Positions 5,802-10,581 of a stretch of DNA of 10,581 nt are shown piece after piece. The notes beneath the pieces were generated by a model. The model was not told the origin of the DNA and did no database searches. It saw nothing but the letters and a program-made list of their open reading frames with translations. Each line of letters starts with the position of its first letter. Positions within the stretch are counted from its first letter, which is position 1. This stretch comes from Burkholderiales bacterium UBA4615 (GTDB taxonomy: Bacteria > Pseudomonadota > Gammaproteobacteria > Burkholderiales > Burkholderiaceae_E), in contig DGIT01000104.1 in NCBI GenBank assembly GCA_002386465.1, positions 12,411 to 22,991 of the forward strand, written 5' to 3'. The position numbers were made by a program, and so were the translations under genes.

Positions 5802-6656
5802 TCAGTAACGCAGTGTCAGCACCGCACCCAGCGCGTTGACGCTGGCGGGTGATCCGCTCAAGCCGTCTTGGGCTGCGAAATAAAGATCGAGACCCCAGCC
5901 GCGGGCCATTTCAAATTCAACACCTGTCTGCAGATAGCGGCGACTCCAGCCGCTGACCCGAGAATCGTAGAAAAATTCCAGCATGGTGTAGGGCACGATC
6001 TGGACCAGCCCGAGCGAATTCAGCCACCCGCCCAGACCATCGCCCAAGGCGTCGACCACTTCAAAACCGCGCTCCAGGCGCAAGCGGTTGCGGTATCGCC
6101 AGGAATTGATGGCACCGATGTCGCGCCATTCGATGCGGCTGCGGTTGGCGACCTGAATGCCAGCCACCAGTGGGCTGCTGCGCAGCGTGGCCTCGGCCAG
6201 CAAACGGTTTTCGTCGATGCCCGGCCCGTCGAAGGCCACGATATGGTTGTAGCCCACGCGAAACCACAAGCCCCAGTTCTGCTCCATGGCCGGCACGGCG
6301 CTGACCCAGAACGAAGGCAAGCGCCTCGCCAGCAGGTCAAGGTGCACACCCCATGTGCCATCGACCGCGTTGGCATATTCGCGATCGCGGGTGCGCGAAG
6401 CGAGAAACATCAGGCGGGTGTGTTCGCTGGTTTTGACGAAGACATTGAGCTCTGGCCAGAACTCACGATTGCTTGACTCGGCCAGCGCAGGCGCACCGCT
6501 CAGCATCAACGCGCCGAAACAGGCCGCCAGACCTGCCGCCTTGCATCGCAGGATCAGCCCAAGCGCTCGCACGCGGCCGATCCAGGCCGCATGGCTGATG
6601 CGCATGGCCCAGCTGCTTGCGAAGGGTCTGCCCGAGAGGAGCCTTGAACGTGTCAT
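5802..6656 (-). CDS. DUF2490-type outer-membrane beta-barrel protein
   Basis: A 284-residue exported protein resembling DUF2490 family barrels, whose function is unknown. A signal peptide is visible as AAGLAACFGALMLSGAPALA (40-59), with cleavage expected before Glu60. The mature part starts FWPELNVFVK (66-75) and runs as alternating polar/aromatic strands with RYRNRLRLERG and PYTMLEFFYD, the middle signatures of the family. It ends in LTLRY, an aromatic C-terminus typical of outer-membrane barrels. The ATG at 6656 overlaps the stop of the SBF transporter gene as ATGA, implying translational coupling. However, it gives an unusually long 59-residue leader with no visible ribosome site. Starts at 6605 (ATG) or 6572 (GTG) would give a more normal signal peptide but also lack good ribosome sites. 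It is the last gene of the sulfatase cluster and might serve as its outer-membrane entry route (inference). Confidence 0.8.
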   Translation of the reverse strand: MTRSRLLSGRPFASSWAMRISHAAWIGRVRALGLILRCKAAGLAACFGALMLSGAPALAESSNREFWPELNVFVKTSEHTRLMFLASRTRDREYANAVDGTWGVHLDLLARRLPSFWVSAVPAMEQNWGLWFRVGYNHIVAFDGPGIDENRLLAEATLRSSPLVAGIQVANRSRIEWRDIGAINSWRYRNRLRLERGFEVVDALGDGLGGWLNSLGLVQIVPYTMLEFFYDSRVSGWSRRYLQTGVEFEMARGWGLDLYFAAQDGLSGSPASVNALGAVLTLRY

Positions 6657-7528
6657 AGCGGGTTTGAAGCGGACATGCGGCGCACCAACACGCCATAGAA
6701 CGTGGTGAGCAGTGTCGCAATCAACAGATAAAGCAGAATGGCGGCGGCTGCACGGGGCTCGTCGGGTGCGTTGAGCCCAACGATGACCAGCGCCACGCCA
6801 GGGTGTCGCATGGCAGATGCCATGGCCAGGGCCGAGCGCTCATCGGCATGCGGACCGCCCAACAGATGCCCCACGGCCATTGCCGCTGCCACCACTGCAG
6901 CGATGACCCATGCAGCGCCGCTTGAGGCCAGCGCCATCATATTCGGCCACACCTTCATCAACACCGGGATGAGGCCGAGCATGAGCAGTGCGGTGCCCAG
7001 GCCCGAACACCACGGGCCCAGACGGTTGGCCAAGCTGGGAGCAAGGTGACTGAACAGCAACCCAAGCAAAAGGGGCAGCAGGATGCTGGTTGCGATCAGG
7101 CGCGCGACCTCAAACAGCCCGATATGGGCCTCTCGGCTGAAGATCTGGCCAAGCAGCGCCACAGCCGCCGGGATGGTCAGGCAAGACAGCAGCGACACGG
7201 CCACCAGCAGACCGAAGATGTATCGCTGGTCGCCGCCTGCCTTGAGCTGTTTGCCTGGCAGGATCGGGGGGATGGGCGATACCGCCATGGCCAGCAGGGC
7301 TAGCTGAATGGACGGGCTGAGATCGACCAACAGTGCCACGCCGACTGCCAGAGCCGGCACAAACAGATGCATGGCCACGAGGGCTCGCGTGAGTCGATAG
7401 GGCGGTTGCCATGCCGTGCGAAAGAGCGAGGTGGCATCGGCGAACGAAGCGCGCATACCCAGCGCCACGACCAGCAGCGCGATGCTGACAGACAGTGCCC
7501 CCTTGAAGATAACGGTGAGATCGGCCAT
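6653..7528 (-). CDS. Bile acid:sodium symporter (SBF/BASS) family transporter
   Basis: A 291-residue polytopic inner-membrane protein with about nine to ten hydrophobic segments (roughly 3-27, 45-70, 72-92, 102-128, 140-162, 172-194, 203-224, 234-253, 259-282). The MAVSPIPPILPGKQLKAGGD stretch (81-100) and MASAMRHPGVAL (236-247) resemble the conserved parts of the SBF/BASS fold. These carriers move organic anions with sodium; characterised members handle bile acids, steroid sulfates, pantoate, pyruvate and others, so the substrate cannot be named. The ATG at 7528 starts the hydrophobic region and lies 13 bp after the DUF202 stop; the frame open to 7600 would overlap that gene. Its stop overlaps the next start as ATGA. 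Position after a sulfatase and its maturase suggests import of the sulfated compound or its desulfated product (inference). Family fairly secure, though it looks divergent. Confidence 0.85.
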   Translation of the reverse strand: MADLTVIFKGALSVSIALLVVALGMRASFADATSLFRTAWQPPYRLTRALVAMHLFVPALAVGVALLVDLSPSIQLALLAMAVSPIPPILPGKQLKAGGDQRYIFGLLVAVSLLSCLTIPAAVALLGQIFSREAHIGLFEVARLIATSILLPLLLGLLFSHLAPSLANRLGPWCSGLGTALLMLGLIPVLMKVWPNMMALASSGAAWVIAAVVAAAMAVGHLLGGPHADERSALAMASAMRHPGVALVIVGLNAPDEPRAAAAILLYLLIATLLTTFYGVLVRRMSASNPL

Positions 7529-7541
7529 CCGCCAGGACCGT

Positions 7542-7949
7542 TCAGACCACCAGCAGACTGAGGAATGCCAGGGCGCCCAGCGCGGCGACCAGACCGGCAA
7601 CGATCAGCACAAGATTCCATTGCACCGCGAGCCCCTGCGCGCGCAGGGCATCGACCCGCTTCTTATGCTGTAACACCGCCAAAGCGAGCGCCACTGTGCC
7701 GATGCCGATCATGGACATGCCCACCGTATCCGATGCCCATGTGACGCCGAATCGACCGACGACACGACCGCCACGCTGCTCCTGCAGGTATTCAAAAAAT
7801 TTCACCAGCGTGAACCCAAAACTGATCATGGACAGCGACGTGCGCAGCCAGGCCATCAGCGAGCGTTCGAAGGCCAGGAAGGTTCGCTGCGCAGCAAACC
7901 GTGTGCGCTGCTCGGCCAGTAGGGTGGCGGGATCAGTGCTGCCGCTCAT
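7542..7949 (-). CDS. DUF202 (YidH-type) small membrane protein
   Basis: A 135-residue inner-membrane protein of the DUF202 family (E. coli YidH type), with no established function. The family signature is clear at residues 21-40, with LAFERSLMAWLRTSLS: Arg22, Glu28, Arg29, Trp34, Arg36 and Thr37. Three membrane segments follow or overlap it at about 31-52, 74-94 and 112-133. Length is normal for the family. The ATG at 7949 overlaps the stop of the sulfatase maturase as ATGA. The longer open frame to 8042 would run over the maturase gene in another frame and is discarded. No ribosome site of its own is seen, which fits translational coupling. It precedes the SBF transporter by 13 bp, so it could assist that carrier; this is a guess from position only. 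Confidence 0.9.
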   Translation of the reverse strand: MSGSTDPATLLAEQRTRFAAQRTFLAFERSLMAWLRTSLSMISFGFTLVKFFEYLQEQRGGRVVGRFGVTWASDTVGMSMIGIGTVALALAVLQHKKRVDALRAQGLAVQWNLVLIVAGLVAALGALAFLSLLVV

Positions 7950-9355
7950 GACGCAGCGGGTGCGTCGGCCCGATCGTGGGGGGCGAGCGTCAGGCGCGCA
8001 CCATGGCAAAAACGCAGCTTGCGTCCACTGCCGCACGGGCACGGTGCATAAGCCCCGCGCCGGGCATCGAGTGCAGTGATCTGCTGCATGACGCCGGAAG
8101 GTTGTTGACCAGACGAGTACAAGTCGCCCATGCGCTGCATGGCTTCACGGCTATGGGTGAAAAATTTATAGAGGCCGTGACAGAGGTAGTTGTGCCCTTG
8201 CTCGCCATCTTTGGACTGAACGAAGCGGTCTTTGGGACAGCCCCCGTTGCATACCGCGCGCACTTCGCACTGCTGACACTGCGTGGTGAGGAGGTCGCGC
8301 TTGTTCTGGCCAAAGGTGCGCTGCGCAGGCGAAGCCACCATCTGCAGCATGTGGGTCTGATGAATGTTGCCCAGCTTGAACGCCGGCTCTACATAATGGT
8401 CGCAGGCGTAGAGGTCGCCGTTGTACTCCAGCGCAGGCCCCTTGCCACAGGTGGGGGCATGGATGCACAGCTTGTGGCGACCGAAATAAGCCTCAAGCGT
8501 GACATCAAACATCTGCACGAAAACCTTGCCAACGTCGTGGCGCACCCACTCTTCGAAGATGTCGATCAGGAACTGTCCGTACTGCTCGCCGCCCACCGTG
8601 CGATCGGTGACGAGTGAGCCGGTCTGCGTGTAAAGGAGCCTTTTTTCTCGCGGTCCGGTGCTCCAGCCCAGATTGGCAATGGAGAGGGTCTGTTCGGTGG
8701 CACGCTCGACGATCGGGATGAACTGCATCCAGGTGGCGCCGAGTTCGTCGCGAAAGAACTGATAGACACGGCGACCATGATGCTGATTGGCGGCATTGAC
8801 CGTGCACAGGATATTGAAATCGACCTGGTGCTTTTTGAGGACCTTGAGGCCGTTCATCACCAGATCGAAGCTGCCCTTGCCGGCGCGGGTGACGCGATAG
8901 GCGTCATGCAGCGCACGCGGACCATCAACGCTCAAGCCCACCAGAAAATGATTCGCCTTCAGGAAAGCGCACCATTCATCATCGAGGGCCACGCCATTGG
9001 TCTGGAAGGTCTGAGAGATGACCTGGTGAGGCTGTCGGTATTTTTCTACCAGCGCCACGGCCTTGCGAAAAAACTCGATCCCCATGAGCGTGGGCTCGCC
9101 GCCCTGCCAGGCGACCGTCACTTCCGGCAGACGATGCGATTCAAGCAGTTGCCGGATATAGGCCTCGAGCGTGGCATCCGACATCCGGTGCTTTTCATCC
9201 GGATACAGCGCTTCCTTGGACAGGAAAAAGCAGTACTTGCAATCGATGTTGCAAGTGGACCCGCTCGGCTTGGACAGCAGGTGAAACCGAGGGGGGGCAT
9301 CGGCCGCGATGGCCGGGTCGAGTACAGGTTGAACTTGAGAATCCATCGCGACCAC
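7946..9355 (-). CDS. Anaerobic sulfatase-maturating enzyme (radical SAM/SPASM) with C-terminal SEC-C motif
   Basis: A 469-residue cytoplasmic radical SAM enzyme that converts the active-site Cys or Ser of a sulfatase to formylglycine. The SAM [4Fe-4S] cluster motif is Cys35-x3-Cys39-x2-Cys42 (CNIDCKYC), followed by VAWQGGEPTLM (81-91) and QTNGVALDDEW. The SPASM region has Cys297, Cys303 and Cys318 with adjacent Asp319 (ACDHY), then Cys360, 363, 369, 373 and 392. That spacing closely matches the two auxiliary clusters and the catalytic Asp of the Clostridium perfringens enzyme as I recall it. Residues 437-452 add a SEC-C zinc motif, APCPCGSGRKLRFCHG, at the end. The start is GTG at 9355, ten bases after GAGG; ATG at 9346 has no such site. 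It follows the sulfatase, its obvious target, by 94 bp and overlaps the DUF202 gene as ATGA. Very secure. Confidence 0.96.
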   Translation of the reverse strand: MVAMDSQVQPVLDPAIAADAPPRFHLLSKPSGSTCNIDCKYCFFLSKEALYPDEKHRMSDATLEAYIRQLLESHRLPEVTVAWQGGEPTLMGIEFFRKAVALVEKYRQPHQVISQTFQTNGVALDDEWCAFLKANHFLVGLSVDGPRALHDAYRVTRAGKGSFDLVMNGLKVLKKHQVDFNILCTVNAANQHHGRRVYQFFRDELGATWMQFIPIVERATEQTLSIANLGWSTGPREKRLLYTQTGSLVTDRTVGGEQYGQFLIDIFEEWVRHDVGKVFVQMFDVTLEAYFGRHKLCIHAPTCGKGPALEYNGDLYACDHYVEPAFKLGNIHQTHMLQMVASPAQRTFGQNKRDLLTTQCQQCEVRAVCNGGCPKDRFVQSKDGEQGHNYLCHGLYKFFTHSREAMQRMGDLYSSGQQPSGVMQQITALDARRGAYAPCPCGSGRKLRFCHGARLTLAPHDRADAPAAS

Positions 9356-9373
9356 TTGGAAAAGGCCTCAGGA

Positions 9374-9386
9374 CATACGCAGTATG
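9374..9386 (-). repeat. Short inverted repeat before the maturase gene
   Basis: catac (9374-9378) and gtatg (9382-9386) pair around a 3-base loop. It lies between the larger hairpin at 9398-9433 and the maturase ribosome site, so it could contribute to leader structure. Five pairs alone is weak evidence. Confidence 0.3.
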
Positions 9387-9397
9387 CCCGTGCGTGC

Positions 9398-9433
9398 CAC
9401 TGCAGCGAACGCAACAAGCCGTTCGCTGCAGTG
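9398..9433 (-). repeat. 14-bp perfect inverted repeat between sulfatase and maturase genes
   Basis: The arms cactgcagcgaacg (9398-9411) and cgttcgctgcagtg (9420-9433) are perfectly complementary around an 8-base loop. It lies 16 bp after the sulfatase stop and 42 bp before the maturase GTG. The stem is strong, but neither strand has a T-run after it, so a simple intrinsic terminator is unlikely. An intercistronic mRNA-stabilising or processing hairpin that sets sulfatase above maturase expression is the likeliest role (inference). Confidence 0.75.
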
Positions 9434-9449
9434 ATTCACCGGCGTGCGC

Positions 9450-10581
9450 TCAGCGGTGACCGCCTCCGGCTGCATCAGCCATTTTTTCCATGACTTGGTC
9501 GACGCTGAAGCTGGCAGCCTTCTGACGCGGGGGATAGTCCTTGAAGGTCGACAGGAACTCCGCCACCAGCGCCTGAGCGGGTACGAACATATAGGCGCGA
9601 TCGAGCAGCCAATCGTAGTACGTGTTCGACGTGATATCGGCCCGCTCATAGGGGTCGGTGCGCAAGTTAAACAGCTTGGGCACGCGCAAAGGTGTCAGTG
9701 GCTCGGCCCAGACCTGCATGGTGCCGGCCGCGCGCTGCTCCATGAATACAAACTTCCAGTTGTCGTAGCGCAGGCAGGCCAAATCGCCGTCATCGGTGAA
9801 ATAGAGGAAGCCTTTGCGTGCATGGCTCTTGGTCTTGCCCGTGAAATAGGGCATGAGACTGTGGCCATCCAGGTGCACCTTGAAGGTCTTCTTGCCTACG
9901 GTGTGGCCCTTGAGAAGCTTCTCCTTGATACCCGGATCGCCCGCGGCCTCGACGATGGTGGGCAGCCAATCGAGGTGGCTCACGATGTCGTTGCAAACCG
10001 TGCCGGGTTTGATGACACCCGGCCAGCGCACCATCGCGGGCACGCGGAAAGCGCCTTCCCAGTTGGAGTTCTTTTCGCTGCGAAATGGCGTCATGCCGGC
10101 GTCGGGCCAGGTGTTCATGTGCGGGCCGTTGTCGGTGCCGTACATGACCATGGTGTCGTTGGCGATGCCCAGTTCATCGAGCAGATCAAGCATCTGACCG
10201 ATGTGCTTGTCGTGTTCGATCATGCAGTCGTGGTACTCGGACTGCCAGCGTCCGGCCTGCCCCTTGATGCGGTCCTCGATGTGCGTGCGAAAGTGCATAT
10301 GCGAGGTGTTGAACCAGAGGAAAAACGGCTTGCCCGCTTTGTTGGCTTTTTTGATGAAGGCCTTGGCAGCCTTGAGGAACTCGGTGTCGATGGTTTCCAT
10401 CCGCTTCTTGGTGAGCGGGCCGGAATTCTCGATTTTCTGACCACCCTTGCCATCGGCCCAGGAATGGATCACGCCACGCGGTCCAAACTTCTTCTGGAAT
10501 TGGGGAAAATCTTTCTTGTTGGGATAGTCAACGTGCTCGGGCTCTTCGTCGGCATTGAGGTGGTACAGATTGCCGTAGAAC
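9450..10581 (-). CDS. Sulfatase (arylsulfatase family), C-terminal 376 residues (partial)
   Basis: The 3' part of a type I sulfatase gene that runs off the right edge; the frame is open to base 10581. These enzymes hydrolyse sulfate esters, usually in the periplasm. The first visible residues, FYGNLYHLNADEEPEHVDYP, are typical of one arylsulfatase subgroup. Then come LWFNTSHMHFRTH, the metal-binding YGTDNGPH (Asp at 10131-10133, Asn at 10128-10130) and the sulfate-contacting Lys in FRSEKNSNWEGAFRVPAMVR. The C-terminal subdomain follows, with PKLFNLRTDPYERADI. The catalytic C/S-x-P/A-x-R motif, which would show whether it is a Cys- or Ser-type enzyme, lies outside the window, as does any signal peptide. 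The in-frame GTG at 10472 is internal, not a start. The next gene is its maturase, so formylglycine formation by that enzyme is expected. Family secure; substrate unknown. Confidence 0.95.
   Translation of the reverse strand, partial: FYGNLYHLNADEEPEHVDYPNKKDFPQFQKKFGPRGVIHSWADGKGGQKIENSGPLTKKRMETIDTEFLKAAKAFIKKANKAGKPFFLWFNTSHMHFRTHIEDRIKGQAGRWQSEYHDCMIEHDKHIGQMLDLLDELGIANDTMVMYGTDNGPHMNTWPDAGMTPFRSEKNSNWEGAFRVPAMVRWPGVIKPGTVCNDIVSHLDWLPTIVEAAGDPGIKEKLLKGHTVGKKTFKVHLDGHSLMPYFTGKTKSHARKGFLYFTDDGDLACLRYDNWKFVFMEQRAAGTMQVWAEPLTPLRVPKLFNLRTDPYERADITSNTYYDWLLDRAYMFVPAQALVAEFLSTFKDYPPRQKAASFSVDQVMEKMADAAGGGHR

Noticed and set aside
7976..8617. 213-codon plus-strand open frame
   Set aside because: It is antisense to the radical SAM maturase; no domain seen.
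9398..9433. Intrinsic terminator for the sulfatase gene
   Set aside because: The stem is strong, but no T-run follows on either strand.

Overview
The window is GC-rich DNA that looks like a betaproteobacterium of the order Burkholderiales. Two things point there: the gene order fmdB-type zinc ribbon / DUF502 / aspS, and a Bug-type tripartite tricarboxylate transporter (TTT) binding protein, a family greatly expanded in Alcaligenaceae and Comamonadaceae. All ten genes I can support lie on the minus strand, so transcription runs from high to low coordinates. No rRNA, tRNA, CRISPR array or insertion sequence is visible.

Region 1 (about 10581 to 5802) is a tight five-gene cluster. In order of transcription it holds a sulfatase (3' part only; the start and catalytic Cys/Ser motif lie outside), an anaerobic sulfatase-maturating radical SAM enzyme with a C-terminal SEC-C zinc motif, a DUF202/YidH-type small membrane protein, a bile acid:sodium symporter (SBF) family transporter, and a DUF2490 outer-membrane barrel protein. 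Two junctions are ATGA stop/start overlaps and one gap is 13 bp, so the last four genes are probably co-translated. A perfect 14-bp inverted repeat lies between the sulfatase and its maturase. The simplest reading is an uptake-and-desulfation module for a sulfated organic anion; the substrate is not known.

Region 2 (5801 to 4304) is homogentisate 1,2-dioxygenase (hmgA), a tyrosine/phenylalanine catabolic gene. It has a strong ribosome binding site and a 154-bp upstream gap carrying two perfect palindromes. Its usual partner fumarylacetoacetase is not in the window.

Region 3 (4303 to 1949) has a 299-bp gap with little in it. It is followed by an MDR-family NAD(P)H-dependent oxidoreductase without zinc ligands, then an orphan periplasmic binding protein of the TTT/Bug family, 58 bp apart and probably co-transcribed.

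Region 4 (1948 to 1) is a housekeeping operon: a FmdB-type zinc-ribbon protein with an Ala/Pro tail, a DUF502 membrane protein, and the first 216 residues of aspartyl-tRNA synthetase. A consensus -10 box with a 9-bp perfect inverted repeat just downstream probably marks its promoter. The synthetase carries the His/Gly pair associated with non-discriminating AspRS, suggesting tRNA-dependent asparagine formation.
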